Positions 1 to 11,987 are shown, counted from the first letter of the stretch. The stretch: DNA of 64,000 nucleotides from Xestospongia bergquistia (GCA_963965975.1 OZ014417.1:6119821-6183820), one strand, 5' to 3'. Notes: a model not told the origin generated them from the letters alone. Program-made: numbers and translations.

Positions 1-26
1 CCGTTGACTCTCACACACTTGTTACA
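1..26 (+). repeat. 3' end of the 5' LTR of gypsy-1
   Basis: The first 26 bases match the last bases of the LTR at 3999-4110 with small differences. Both end in the sequence CTTGTTACA, which sets the LTR boundary at position 26. The rest of this LTR lies upstream of the window. Confidence 0.85.
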
Positions 27-27
27 T

Positions 28-45
28 TGGTGCAGTGGGTAAACT
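28..45 (+). promoter_or_regulatory. putative tRNA primer binding site of gypsy-1
   Basis: Directly after the LTR end, the sequence begins TGGTGCAGTGGG. It starts with the TGG that pairs with the CCA tail of a tRNA, at the expected distance of one or two bases from the LTR. The tRNA species was not identified. Confidence 0.5.
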
Positions 46-64
46 ACTTGTCTCTCAGAACACT

Positions 65-740
65 ATGGCAGCTGCTAAACCGGTTATACTTCCTGACACA
101 TTCAACGGTGATGGGAATTGGGACGATTGGGCTACTACCCATTTTGACAACTGCTCCGTGATCAATGGTTGGGATGCCGCAGCAAAGCTCAAATTCTTAA
201 AGGTTAGACTAACAGGCAAGCACAGTCGGTTTTTCAGCGTTTACCTGACGATCAGAAAGATACCTTTGCTCACGCTACCACGGCTTTACAGAAATGGTTC
301 GAACCTGTCTCTAAACGGCAACTGTATGCTACAGAATTATCAACAAGGAGGAAACGGCCCGCAGAGAGTTGGGCAGACCTGGCTGACGATTTGAGGAAGT
401 TGGCTTCAAAAGCATACCCTGATCTTGCCCGAGAAGGCACCGACCAACTAGCTCTCACACATTACTTGATAAGTCTTACTGATATTCAGACGGCTCTGCA
501 CATCAAGCAACACTCCCCTGGGACGTTAGAAGAAGCTGTGAGTTTCACGTTACAAGTAGAAGCATCTATGGCCACACCCAGGATTGCAACCATGGGCGTG
601 GCCAATTGCACTACTCAGGAAGAGAACTCCCAACAGCTTGTCCCGGACAGTTCACAGATTGACAAGCTTCTAGCCCTGGTTCAGAAGTTAGACCAGAGGC
701 TAAGTACCCTCGAAAACCGCCTTCGGTACATGGTTAATGG
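65..740 (+). pseudogene. gypsy-1 gag, frameshifted and truncated
   Basis: The likely start is the ATG at 65, followed by a typical gag amino-terminus with a WDDW motif near residue 20. The open frame is lost near 225. A second frame carries the rest of the capsid-like region from about 225 to 740, including the segment that reads ESWADLADDLRKLA. The sequence ends in a glutamate- and leucine-rich stretch just before pol-like sequence starts. No CCHC zinc knuckle is visible, so the nucleocapsid end has been deleted. Confidence 0.8.
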
Positions 741-3700
741 AACACAACTTACAGAGCTGCAATTGCAGTGGTCTTCAGGTCGCCCGATCTTTAGTTCAAG
801 GTGGTGACACATATATGGTTGCTTCCGTCCTCAATTTGAGTGACCAACCAATAACCTTACGTGAGGGCACTAAGGTTGCTGTACTTCATAGTGTGGAAAA
901 GGATGACATCTATGACTCACCCGTCTCGAATCCCAAAGACACCACTAATTTGAAACCCCGGTTATTATGGGAGATGGTTTTGAAAGCTGAAGGACTATCT
1001 AAAAGGAGCTCACTTCCTTGTACGATTTGATTCTCTCCTATGAAGACATTTTTGCAACCACTCCTAATGAGTTAGGCAGGACCACTCTCATACAACACTC
1101 GATTGATACCGGCACTGCCAAACCAGTACGACAGCAACCCCGCCGACTACCACCTCACCACCGGCAACAATCGCAAGCTTTGATCAAAGATATGCTTCAA
1201 CGAGATATCATTCAAACATCTAGTAACCCCTGGGCATCTCCTATTGTTTTGGTCAAAAAGCAAGATGGCTCCTTTTGATTTTGTATTGACTACTGGAAGG
1301 TAAATTATATCACTAAAAAAGATGCATACCCTTTGCCTCGTGTGGATGACACACTGGATACTCTCTCTGGCTCCAAATGGTCCACTACCCTAGACCTTCT
1401 GAGTGGATATTGGCAAGTACAAATGAACAAACCTGATCAAGAGAAGACAGCCTTCACCACTCAAGAAGGGCTGTTTGAGTTTCGGGTAATGCCGTTCGGG
1501 TTGTCAAATGCACCCGCAACATTCCAACGACTTATGGATTTAGTTCTTGCAGGTATGCAGTGGTCACATTGTTTAGTTTATATCGATGACATTATTGTCT
1601 TTGGGAAGACTTTCCAAGAACATCTTTCCAATCTACAGATGGTTTTTGAACGGATACGTCAAGCAGGTCTTAAAATTAAACCCAGCAAGTGTGATCTTTT
1701 AAAGAAAGAGATACAATTCCTTGGTCATATCGTTTCAGAAAAGGGTATTGCAGCTGATCCAATGAAATCAGAAAAGATTTTCAACTGGCCACCCCCACGC
1801 ACCCGTTGCCAAGTTCAGCAATTCCTTGGGCTGGCAAATTATTATCGTCGTTTTATTCCAAACCCCTTCATTATTTAACTGAAAAGAATGTCTCTTTTAA
1901 GTGGACCACACAATGCCAGACAGCTTTTGACACTTTGTGTGAACAGCTCAGTTCTCCACCAGTTCTAGTTTTTCCAGATTTTTCCAAATCTTTCATCTTA
2001 GATACAGATGCAAGTGCGGTGGGTCTTGGTGCAGTGTTATCACAGGTCCAGGATGATGGTGCTGAGGACATAGTCGCTTATGCTAGTAGGGTATTGACCA
2101 AAGCAGAGAGACAGTATAGTGTTACCAGGCGGGAACTCCTAGCTGTTATTATATTTCTCGACCATTTCCGACAGTACCTCTTGGGGAAGCCTTTTTTACT
2201 TAGATCCGATCATGGCTCCCTTCAAGGGCTACAGAATTTCAAGAACCCCGAAGGCCAGTTAGCATGCTGGTTGGAGAAATTACAAGAGTACACTTTTACT
2301 ATTCAGCATCGACCTGGTACCAAGCATCTCAATGCTGATACCCTCTCTCGCCTCCCAGAGGGTGATTCAGGAGCTTTGACCGACTTAGGTCTTATCAGTG
2401 GTGTCCTTAGAGAAATTTCAAATGAGCAACTTCGATCTCTGCAACATCAGGACACAGAATTGAAGCCAGTAATGTTCGCCAAAGAGCAAGATGTATGTCC
2501 TACTAAGGAGGAAGTTCGATGTCAGAGCCTTAAAACTCGGAAACTAATACAAATATGGGACCAGTTGACCCTGCATGAGGGATTGCTAATGAGGAGATTT
2601 CGTGATGCTAACACCGATAGTACCAGGTTGCAATTAGTGGTTCCTCGTTGTCTCAGAGAGAGTATTTTGGAGGAGCTACATAGGGGTATAGTAGGTGGTC
2701 ATTTAGGTGAAGAGAAAACCCTAGGGAGACTCAAACAAAGATTCTATTGGCCAGGCCATTATCGTGATGTACATCAATGGTGCCAAACGTGTGCTTCTTG
2801 TGCTACTCGAAAGACTGCAGCTCCTCTCTTCAAAGCACCATTGGGAAACATGACCGTTGGAAGCCCCATGCAATTTGTTTCAGTTGATATTGTTGGTCCT
2901 TTTCCTGAGGGCCTGCAAGGCAATAAGTACATACTTGTAGCTGTTGATGAGTTCACTAAATGGAGCGAAGCGTTCCCGATCCCGAATCAGGAAGCTTCTA
3001 CTGTCGCTAGTGTGCTCAGTCAAGAATGGTTTTTTCGTTATTCACCTCCTGAGATTCAACATTCTGACTAGGGTCGTCAATTCGAATCAACCTGATTCAG
3101 GAATTGTGCAAAATTCTGCAGATCAAAAAGACCCACACCTCCTCATACCATCCCCAAGGTGATGGTACAGCTGAGCGTTTCAATAGAACCCTTCTCTCAA
3201 TGCTTGCAATTACTGCAAAAAATAATCCTTTTCAGTGGTAGTTCATTCGACATGTTTGTATGGCCTACAATTCCAGTATCCACCACTCCACAGGATTTAC
3301 TCCATTTTTTTAATGTTTGGACGTGAGGCCAGGCTTCCTGTAGACCTCAAATTTGGAGCGGATACCATCACCACTCTTTCCCCCATTAAATATGTTCGCC
3401 AGCTTCAGAGATCTCTAGAGTATGCATATGATGTCACTCGATCTCATTTGGGGTATGTCCAGCAACGGAACAAGACTCTATATGATCAAAAAGTCCATGG
3501 AAAGCCATTCAAAGTTGCTGACAAAGTATGGTTACATACAACAGTTGTTCCTCAAGAGAGTCACAAAAGTTGCATAATCCATGGATTGGACCGTACATTG
3601 TAGAGGAAAAATTGTCCAAGGTAAACTATCGTATTAAATCAGAGACTGATCCAGAGAAATTTCACATCGTTCATTTTGATTGATTGAAACCATGCGTACC

Positions 3701-3887
3701 CAACACTCGTCTTCAACCACCTCCTGGCTTAGAACCAATTAGTACCAGACCCCCCGACAATATTGGTGATGGTGCTATTCTTCTTGAAGATGATGACAAA
3801 ATTGAACCTCCTGCTGATCACGTCCCTCGTTATCCACGCCGGGATCGACGTGAACCGGCTCGATTACACACTTATGTGAGATATTAA
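741..3887 (+). pseudogene. gypsy-1 pol: RT, RNase H and integrase, multiply broken
   Basis: Sequence upstream of reverse transcriptase begins near 760 without a protease. RT starts near 1090 and contains the NPWASPIVLVKK region. A TGA stop follows at 1276-1278, then the fingers/palm with the catalytic YIDD motif near 1580-1591. A small deletion with a frame change falls near 1865. RNase H carries DTDAS near 2000. Integrase has an HH-CC zinc-binding region near 2700-2810 and a catalytic SVDIVG segment near 2883. A TAG stop lies at 3069-3071, right after the second catalytic aspartate. Further frameshifts follow in the integrase carboxy-terminal half. The last open frame ends at 3887. Domain order (RT, RNase H, then integrase) is that of Ty3/gypsy. 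Confidence 0.92.
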
Positions 3888-3983
3888 ACTCTACCCTTTA
3901 CTTACGTATATATTCTTATCTTATATAATTTTTGGTACTTACTGTACTTTTTGTTTTGCTTTTTTTGTTTTACTTTTTGTTTT

Positions 3984-3998
3984 TTTGAGGGGGGGTGG
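3984..3998 (+). promoter_or_regulatory. polypurine tract of gypsy-1
   Basis: A run made almost only of G, interrupted by a single T, directly abuts the TGTAACA start of the 3' LTR. This is the expected place for the plus-strand primer. Confidence 0.7.
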
Positions 3999-4110
3999 TG
4001 TAACACGTGGGGGATCACGTGCGAGTGACGAGGGATCGAGAGTGTTGATTGGTGTGTTGTTTTCAATAAAAAGAAGTTGTTAATCCGTTTACTCTCTCAC
4101 ACTTGTTACA
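3999..4110 (+). repeat. 3' LTR of gypsy-1 (112 bp)
   Basis: It starts TGTAACA and ends TGTTACA, which are short inverted ends of the TG...CA type. An AATAAA polyadenylation signal lies at 4065-4070. At 112 bp the LTR is unusually short for Ty3/gypsy, where several hundred bases is common. Flanking sequence begins at 4111 with GTTAT, which would be half of the target duplication. Confidence 0.88.
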
Positions 4111-4389
4111 GTTATGTAAAATGACATCTCCAAGATAGGCTGTCTATAGTCAAACTTATTTTGTGCAAAGAACAATTTTAGAGAAATATTCACTGTAAAT
4201 TTCCACAGAATTAACACAAGCCAATTTCTCTGACCGTTCTCATCGTGTGTTATCACTTTAACATAGTAACCAATTGTGTTGAGTTTTAGAAGATGGAACA
4301 GCAGTTTTCATTTCAGTAAAAGATAGTAAAGAATATTCTCAACCCCTCAATACCACATTGACCAATTTTAAAATTAGAGTTATAACAGA

Positions 4390-4416
4390 CATATATATAT
4401 ATATATATATATATAT
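4390..4416. repeat. (TA)n microsatellite
   Basis: A pure alternating AT run of about 27 bases in AT-rich intergenic DNA. Confidence 0.95.
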
Positions 4417-4527
4417 GTACTATAATAAAATTAACGTGTTATTTTAACAACCATATTGTAATGTACATAGGTAAAATATAATGGTGGGACTATACTGAAA
4501 TATAAAGTACTTTGTTCTTCTTTCTAT

Positions 4528-4556
4528 GAAGTATCTCACAACCTGTGAGATACTTC
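4528..4556. repeat. short perfect hairpin
   Basis: The sequence GAAGTATCTCACA is followed by a 3-base loop and its exact reverse complement. This gives a 13 bp perfect stem that extends by about three more bases if a G-U pair is allowed. Nothing coding lies next to it. Confidence 0.85.
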
Positions 4557-7170
4557 GTACAGACTAATAAAAAACACTTATACTTAATTTAATGGATTTA
4601 TATTATTAACACTTACTTCAACAGAAAAGAAATTTGCCATTTAGCATAAATTTCTCTGTAAACACTCAAAAATAACAATAAAACAGATTTAATATCTATT
4701 TATTAGTGTTTAAGGTTGTGAATATTAAAAAAGTTTGTATTGAGATTACTGCATATATGCCCATAAGCACCCACTGGACCCACCAACCTACAATAAGCAT
4801 CCAAAATCAGGACTCCAACCCTACTGTCTATGTTTCAGAGTGGTACTGGATAGTTAGAACATTTTCTATTTACTCAAAAGTGTTCTATCTTGCATTTAGT
4901 AACGCGCGTATTTCAATTCACAGCCATATAGAAGTACAGGAGTAACAAAAACAAAAAAAAATTAAAGAAGTGAAGATGAAATCCCTACATTGTAGACACA
5001 ATTAAACAGCTGTAAACCCTAAACTAAACACACATGTTAACATCTACTTTAAATATAAATGTGCAGATTTCAGCATGTTAGAATTTTCTAATTCTTGAAA
5101 AAGCAGCCAGCCAGATTTTAAAATATCTTATGATGCATAAAAAAGTGCAACTTAACCAATTGAGAAAGCACTAGACTAGCAACTATAATGTATTGTCAAT
5201 GCTGAACTAATAAATGTAAAATGATTAATATTGAATATGCAGATTTACATGTATTGAACTAATAACACACTTATTCTTAGCAGTTGACATTATGGCTACC
5301 TCAAAGCAGTAGTCATAGAACAAGGAACAACTTACATGATTATTTGTTGATTGCAAATGAAGTCTGTTTAATTAAGATTTCCTTCATACAATAAATAACT
5401 GAGACTGGCATATGTCTAGCAATGTTCATATAGGGATCAATTGAAAAGATAAATGGATGGATGGATGGACAGATGATAAAGAATTGAATGAATGGATTGA
5501 CACATAAGCATACATTATAAAAGTGTCATCTATTTATATGCTCAGCCATCTATCCATCCATTCACTATCCTCTCCAGGACTAAGACATGCTTCAGAATTG
5601 TATGATGAGTTTATTGTATGCAATCATGCAGGTAGTAAATGATAATAACTTTAGGCATAGCAAGTGCCAGTTTATTATAATAGGTGTCTGTGAAACAACT
5701 TTAGAACTTGTGTGTTATTATAATTATTATTATAGGAATGGAGAACTGGTTTTTAAAGTTTAATTGCTTCTTGATAATTTATTGAGACACTAGCATGTAG
5801 GCATTTTATTACTGCTACATTTTGTAAACGAATTTCATGCAATTGAACAGCATATTCCTAATTTGTAATCATTATATCTCTCATATAAAAGTATTTGCAA
5901 ATTATTAAATGTTTATTCCATATCTGTAGTAAGCACAGCTCTTGCTGTTTATCCTATTAAGTGTGAAATCTTTTATTAATACTGTGATTATGGTTAATGA
6001 AAATCATAATAATTAATGTCAGTCCAACTAAATAATATTTAAATTTTGATGTCATTTTTACTTTTAATATGTGAACATAATAATGGATGATTTACATTAA
6101 TTTGTATGCCAATTATAATTCACATTAGAAACATGTAAAATTATTGAATTAGCTGTCACTGATTCATTACACTTTCATAAAGAAAAAATTGATAGTTTCG
6201 TTGTATAACTGGGATTCGGAGTAGTCGGAGCTGTGGTATTATTTCCAGTGATTTCATGAAATCGCTAGAGTTTTAGTGAACTTATGAAGACTCTAAGTGA
6301 AACAGTGATTTCACAAACTCACTGAAATTTTCAGGAATTTCGCAAAATCCCTATATTATACACAATCTTACTATAACATATTTAAATATGCATCTGAAAA
6401 GCTATAACCAACTTGTGGTTTTAACTGAATTACACATACAACTATTATAGTATTATACATTTCTTATATATTTATAGTATTATTTTGTTGTATTATACAT
6501 TTCCATTTTGAGCATTTCATATATTTTTTTATTATTTTTTAGCATATCATGAAAAAAGGGCATGATTCATGTAGCACAAATTCTCACATATAGCAATTAT
6601 ATTTAATATACCACTACACATCAGACTGTGTTTAATATACCACCATACATCAGAACTGTGTCATATGTAGTACTCATATATGATACATCTATTACTAGTT
6701 GTCATAGATGTATCATATATGTCTAGTAGTAATAAACGTTTCATGCGTGAAGCAATATATATTACATATTTGAGGTTATCAAGTACAATAGATGGTATCA
6801 AGTACAGAAATGCTCAAGTATATCCATATTTTGATGCATTGTTTGGAGAGGAATATTATGAATGATACATATATCCAGTGAGATTGGTAGTAGTAATGGT
6901 CAAAATATTTTAAAATATTATGGTTCTATGTTTTATATCCTTGACAAGTTGATTGGCTAAACAGTCAACTAATCAGTAGTCTACAATGGATATAAAGAGT
7001 TCTACAAAAAAAAAACACCACAATGGATGAGATTATTGTAATCTCCAATGTTGACATGTGTTAACCTTAGTTAATCATATTTGGATTCCTTTTCACAGTC
7101 CCTTATCATATGTAAAGAAGTTATATAATTTATGAAAGGCCAAACGAACCATACCCAGTATACATGTTTC

Positions 7171-7922
7171 ATGTTCCTGTTTTCTGCATACATTGCCCAA
7201 CTTATCAGATCTACATGTATATATAAAAAAGTGACTTAATGAGTGAAGTACTTTATAGTATAAATTGTTTATAAACATTATTTGGCACATACAAGTGACA
7301 TATCTACTTGTAGCTTCTTCAACTTACATAGTATCAGCAAAGAATATTATGCATGAAGTAAATTTAGCTCATATTAAGAATAGATATGTGTTAATTATTA
7401 CTGCAAAACAATTTTATTGGATAATACTAACAAACTCAAAATCCAGCAAAATTGTATTACACCAATGACATTAATTGGTAATATAATTTTGCATTTTTCT
7501 ATTGTACAATTCATAGAATTTATAGTAAAATCAGAAGATTTATAGAAAAACAGAATGTTCCTGTTTTCTGCATACATTGCCCAACTTATCAGATCTACAT
7601 GTATATATAAAAAAGTGACTTAATGAGTGAAGTACTTTATAGTATAAATTGTTTATAAACATTATTTGGCACATACAAGTGACATATCTACTTGTAGCTT
7701 CTTCAACTTACATAGTATCAGCAAAGAATATTATGCATGAAGTAAATTTAGCTCATATTAAGAATAGATATGTGTTAATTATTACTGCAAAACAATTTTA
7801 TTGGATAATACTAACAAACTCAAAATCCAGCAAAATTGTATTACACCAATGACATTAATTGGTAATATAATTTTGCATTTTTCTATTGTACAATTCATAG
7901 AATTTATAGTAAAATCAGAAGT
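7171..7922. repeat. recent 384 bp tandem duplication
   Basis: The block starting ATGTTCCTGTTTTCTGCA at 7171 recurs at 7555. Both copies run without visible differences to AAAATCAGAAG, near 7537 and 7921. The two identical 67-residue open frames inside it are by-products of the duplication. The homologous segment near 42972 has only one copy, so the duplication is later than the segmental duplication. Confidence 0.92.
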
Positions 7923-8108
7923 TAATTTTTGCCAACTAACCAATATTTGAAGAAACTGAAGAGAGTCCTTGTGCAGTCTTACCTTTGTCATAATCATGAA
8001 TGTATGCATTTTAAAGTGCTCTGACTCTGAGGCTCTATGTTTACTATGGTATATAAAGACAGTATATTATGAGGCGCTGTTTGTGCCAAACTAAATAGTT
8101 TATATATA

Positions 8109-8400
8109 TTTAATTATGTGCTAAGGATTTATAAATACTACAATAAATATAATAAATACTAAAAGAGGTTTATACATGCACATGGGAAATTTATAAATGA
8201 TGTTAGAGATTTATAAAGACTGTACAATTCAAGAAGTTTTTTTTTATAAAATTGTGACAATCGTTACAAAACTCTAATATCATTTATAAATTCCCATGTG
8301 CATTTATAAATCTCTTTTCGTATTCATTATGTTTACTGTAGTATTTATAAATCTCTGTTCGAATTTATTATATTTATCATAGTAGTTACCACATAATTAA
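8109..8400. repeat. large imperfect palindrome
   Basis: The left arm (8109-8208) and right arm (8272-8400) are near reverse complements. Both contain TTTATAAATGAT and CACATGGGAA, and about 60 bases separate them. The same structure is present in the duplicate segment at about 43508-43800. Such fold-back structures are typical of MITEs, but clear target duplications were not found. Confidence 0.75.
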
Positions 8401-8799
8401 CACAGCACACACTGTCACACAGTCAGCAAAGTGAGGTAATATATTATAATACACACACAGAGAGACAGTTGTAGAAGCATGCATGTATAAACACAATTCA
8501 CAGAAAAACAAAGTGAGGCATTGCTGGTGTATGTATAGTGTATGTATAATGTATGTATGTGTATGTATCTTGTTATCAGGATTGTGTGAGTGTTTGTGGT
8601 TTCATGCTATTATGTGTAGATAAGTATGTGTGTTTGTGGTTTCTTGAAATCAGGATTGTGTGTGTGTTGGTGGTTTCTTGTTATCAGCAGTAGATAAATA
8701 TAAAATATATATAAATAATATAGTACATGATATAGTACCTGAAAAAAGCAATGAAGTCTGAATATTGAGTAACATTTCAGGGTTGATCGTAGTGAAGTT

Positions 8800-11073
8800 T
8801 AGTGTGGTAAATCTCAAAACATTCGTGTAGATATAAAGGTGTTTTGCATATCTTACATCGTACTTGAGTTTGTGATTTCTTTTACCTCTAGCCCTACATA
8901 CTTTACATTGCAAGCGGCCACTTGATGGAGTTGTTTTGGGGATTCGTTCTGAGAAAGGTCTCTCAGTCATTCTCAGTGGTATTTCTCGATTTACACAATA
9001 CCGTTTTTCAGGTTGAGGAGTATGTCCTTCAAGAAGTTCTTTCGCTACTGCTAACCAAAAGTCATTTGTTTCTCAGCAGCTATATTATATAGTATCTATG
9101 CATTCACGATATTCAGGTCTATTAGATGAAAGAAGACTCGTTTCCACCATTTCAGTGTCCTATTTCAATACTACAATAATCTGTGAGTGCTATATAATTG
9201 GCTAACCTATGTGAATAGCCATAAGACTGTAACATTTGATCACTAAGATCAACCCCACCCACGTATTGATTATAGTCCTATATCATCACAGGTTTAGTTT
9301 TCTTCAATACCAGTGTGAGCACTTCTTGTTTGCCTCCGTTTGACTAACATATCATCATTGTGAAATGTAGACAACATACTGACCATTTTTTTGTCCCTCC
9401 ACAGCAGGCATATAATTTCTCCACCATTAATTGTTTCACTATATACTTCACCTATAAGTTATGTTACAGCTTTGCATTTTACATTGTATTCAATGGACCT
9501 TTTCCTGGCTTTTCTGACTTGAAGTTGTCAGATAGACCCCTTCTGTCACACCTAACTGTGCCACAGGCTTCGAAGCCATGCCTGTGAAGGCCTGAGAAGA
9601 GTGTGGGAGAGGTATAAAAATTGTCCACATAAATATGGAACCCTTTGTTATTTAGGTCAGAAAGTAGAGTCATCACCACATTATGAACTAGACCATGCTC
9701 AGGAGATGCATTTCATTCTTTTCCTGTATATAAGGTGTATTATGTATGTATATGTGATGTTAATCTTACCTGTGTATAGGTGTAAATTCCACACATAACC
9801 AGTACAAGAGTCAGCAGTCACCCAGACATTGATCCCCCACTTAGTCGGCTTCTTTGACATATACTGAATCCAGCTAAGTCTCCTTTTGAACCCTATCATA
9901 CTCTCATCCACAGATAATTTTTTTTTCAGGTGTGTAAGCTTTTTTGAAAGCTCCAAGAATGACATCCAGTAGAGGTCGAATTTTATACAACTTATCGTAG
10001 TTGTTGCTACATCGTTCTGGCACTTTAGTTGAAGCATTTAGGTGCAAATATTTCATTAATAACTCAAATGTTTGGTCAGACATAATTGCTGTGAACGACT
10101 CATTAGATCTCATAAGATCTAGTTATGTGTACTTCGAATAATAGTACTTTGTGTATTTCTAATTACAAATGCTTAAAAATTATTTCACACTGATAAAAAG
10201 AGCTAATAAGATTCATAGTCATTTAGCTAATAACCTGTACTTTGAATAATACAAATGTACTTTACAATAAAAGCTTTCATATTCATATTCTTTGGTAACA
10301 ATATTCATTCTCTGGTAATAATTTATATAAAAATTGAATATTATTTTAATAATTATACAATAAACATTATTACCAGAGAATGAATATAATTAGCCTTTTT
10401 ATATAATTACCTCAAAGTTGGATAACCAACAACACCCATTGTTATAATTATTGCCAAGAAAGGAACAACTTCATTTCTGGCCATAATGGTTTCTTCTCCA
10501 GTCATTACCACGTGCACAACAATGCATATTGAGGTATTCCTCAGATGATGCAAGCTCTTGTTCAGCAAATTGGACTGTCTCAGTAAAAATGAGGTCTTTC
10601 ACTTCAGAAGTAAAAAAAAAAACTGATTGAAAAACTCCAAAAGTGTGTGCATGGTGCTGTCAGTGATGCCTGGTACAGCAGTAAATGCATGTACTATTAA
10701 AGATTATTATTATTTACAATTTCTGTGTAATAACCATGTATTATATAAGTACAAGTTTACAAGTAGGATGTGTTTGGTCTCGTTGTTGATGACAAGGACC
10801 TATAAGTACTTGCTCAGGAGTAACAGTACTGATAGGTGTAACTGCTGAGAACATTTCAGCTAAAGTAAGTGTAGGTATAGTACGAAGTGAGTGCATGGGG
10901 TAGAAGAATTGAATGGGGGGAGCTGGTGTTGACGGAGCATTAGCATCAGGTATAGCATCAGGTATAGGAATATTGTGGCTGATAGAATGTTCATTATCTG
11001 AATCGGGTGGGGCTAGTACTTGCAAAAATAAGTTGCTTGGCAGGTGTTCATAGTGGCAGATGCAAATTTGCAT
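8800..11073 (-). pseudogene. piggyBac-type transposase, decayed (copy 1)
   Basis: Minus-strand fragments read in the order of a DDE_Tnp_1_7 transposase. An acidic, proline-rich amino-terminus (11073-10741) with SDNE-like residues comes first. A region with ARGNDWR-like sequence follows near 10480-10510. Then come the first catalytic segment SVDESMIGFK near 9900, the second with HIYVDNFYTS near 9620, and the third with an (E)DYNQY...DLSDQM pattern near 9240-9290. A carboxy-terminal cysteine-containing tail (CKVC) lies near 8910. Frameshifts and stop codons separate the pieces, so the copy cannot make a full transposase. Confidence 0.88.
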
Positions 11074-11075
11074 CT
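11058..11075. repeat. 18 bp perfect palindrome near the piggyBac end
   Basis: AGATGCAAATTTGCATCT is its own reverse complement and lies about 50 bases inside the piggyBac terminus. It overlaps the first possible ATG of the transposase. It may be a subterminal transposase-binding site. Confidence 0.6.
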
Positions 11076-11081
11076 ACACCA

Positions 11082-11129
11082 GAGTTCCAACCGCTAGGGT
11101 GGATGCACTCTCGTGCGTCAAAGGGTTAA
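11082..11129 (-). repeat. piggyBac terminal sequence with TTAA target
   Basis: The transposase end of the element closes with ...GTGCGTCAAAGGG at 11125, followed by TTAA at 11126-11129. Read from outside, the end starts CCCTTTGACGCACG, the usual form for piggyBac termini next to TTAA. The opposite terminus could not be found on the low-coordinate side. Confidence 0.75.
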
Positions 11130-11327
11130 AATAAGGATGCACAGACCGCGCGCTACGCGCAAAATTTTTAACCCTGATAAAATTCATAACTATTTATTTT
11201 CATAGCACACCCTTTTAATTGTAAGGTGTGGCTGCAAGAATTTGCTACTTAAAGTAATACTTATGTACCACAGGGTGTGACTGAATGATTGACTATGAAT
11301 ATTATTATAGAATAATAAGGGAGGTGG

Positions 11328-11501
11328 TTCTTGGTGTAACTTCACTCTGATGACATCATCATTAAATGACAGGTAGTGATGTCATCATATATGATGACAT
11401 CATCTAAATCCATCACCTACACCTTAAAACCAAACCTTATGACACATTGTGATGTCATCATCATAGTACAAGTTACATCATCATAGAAGTTACACCAAGA
11501 A
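11328..11501. mobile_element. small MITE rich in TGATGTCATCA
   Basis: The 174 bp unit starts TTCTTGGTGTAACTTC and ends with its reverse complement. Inside, the words GATGACATCATC and GATGTCATCATC recur, giving much internal palindromy. No coding content is present. Confidence 0.7.
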
Positions 11502-11674
11502 GGACCCGGTGCCTGTGCACCCCAGGCACACCCTAGATCCGTCAGTGGCCTTTTTAAAAGCATTCCTTATATATAAATGCTCAAAATATAAGTGAATTGG
11601 AGGCTAATTTTGTTTATAACATATTGAGTTGTTGACGGCAATTATACCTTTGTATTATTTTATGCATAATCTAC

Positions 11675-11798
11675 TTAGATAATCAATTCCACCAGTGGTA
11701 AGAACATTTAATGTATCACAGGAGCAGTAGTATGATCCAATAGTATTAGTAAACTGAACTTGACACTTAACATGAGTTTTGTAGGCATTCATTGATTT
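11675..11798 (-). pseudogene. receptor-family relic E: DINEC-type EGF exon
   Basis: This minus-strand segment is homologous to the single DINEC-type EGF exon of genes A, B and C (for C, 51758-51874). The acceptor end near 11798 no longer has a clean AG, and an insertion changes the spacing around 11770. It is the left piece of a dead family member whose neighbouring exon is split by transposons. Confidence 0.8.
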
Positions 11799-11987
11799 TT
11801 ATTGTCAACAAGATAATAGCAGTAAATTTCTTGTTATTATCACATTCATTATTACAAATTGCTAATATATTACATCAATGTAAACAATACCTATTCAAAA
11901 GTCACTGCCTGTCCATCCACTGACACAAACGGAAGCTGAAGGTGGACATCCAATTCTACTTCGTAATTTCGTACTCTGCTTTGAAGT

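Larger units (their letters stand above)
1..4110 (+). mobile_element. Ty3/gypsy LTR retrotransposon, decayed (gypsy-1)
   Basis: The window opens in the last bases of a 5' LTR and the element closes with a complete 3' LTR at 3999-4110. Between them, in normal order, are gag, reverse transcriptase, RNase H and integrase fragments on the plus strand. The coding region is broken by several frameshifts and stop codons. The stretch that should carry the gag zinc knuckle and the aspartic protease is missing between about 740 and 830, where gag sequence runs directly into the region just upstream of reverse transcriptase. The element is therefore non-autonomous. The 5' target-site duplication lies outside the window, so integration cannot be checked here. 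Confidence 0.93.
4111..6919. other. non-coding region with a relic receptor-gene 5' flank
   Basis: No convincing gene is present; the short open frames here have no recognisable content. Positions about 4975-5160 resemble the 5' flank of gene C at about 52790-52990. Positions 5680-5870 resemble 53735-54000, in the same orientation. This stretch is therefore a diverged copy of the DNA upstream of a minus-strand receptor gene whose body is no longer present. A short ATGG repeat lies at about 5450-5470, with its inverted counterpart near 5545-5565. A low-complexity stretch with repeated GTGATTTCA-type words lies at 6245-6360. Confidence 0.6.
6920..10625. repeat. segmental duplication, copy 1 (partner 42729-46165)
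   Basis: From the shared start ATGGTTCTATG to the shared end near AAAAACTGATTG, this stretch runs collinear with 42729-46165 at high identity, with mostly single-base differences. Both copies contain the same palindromic segment, the same AT-rich leader and a piggyBac transposase relic in the same orientation. Copy 1 has an extra tandem duplication (7171-7922). It also continues into the transposase amino-terminus, which copy 2 lacks. Confidence 0.9.

Noticed and set aside
7265..7852. two identical 67-residue open frames
   Set aside because: Produced by the 384 bp tandem duplication in AT-rich DNA; the related copy at 43069 has a changed frame end and no domain.
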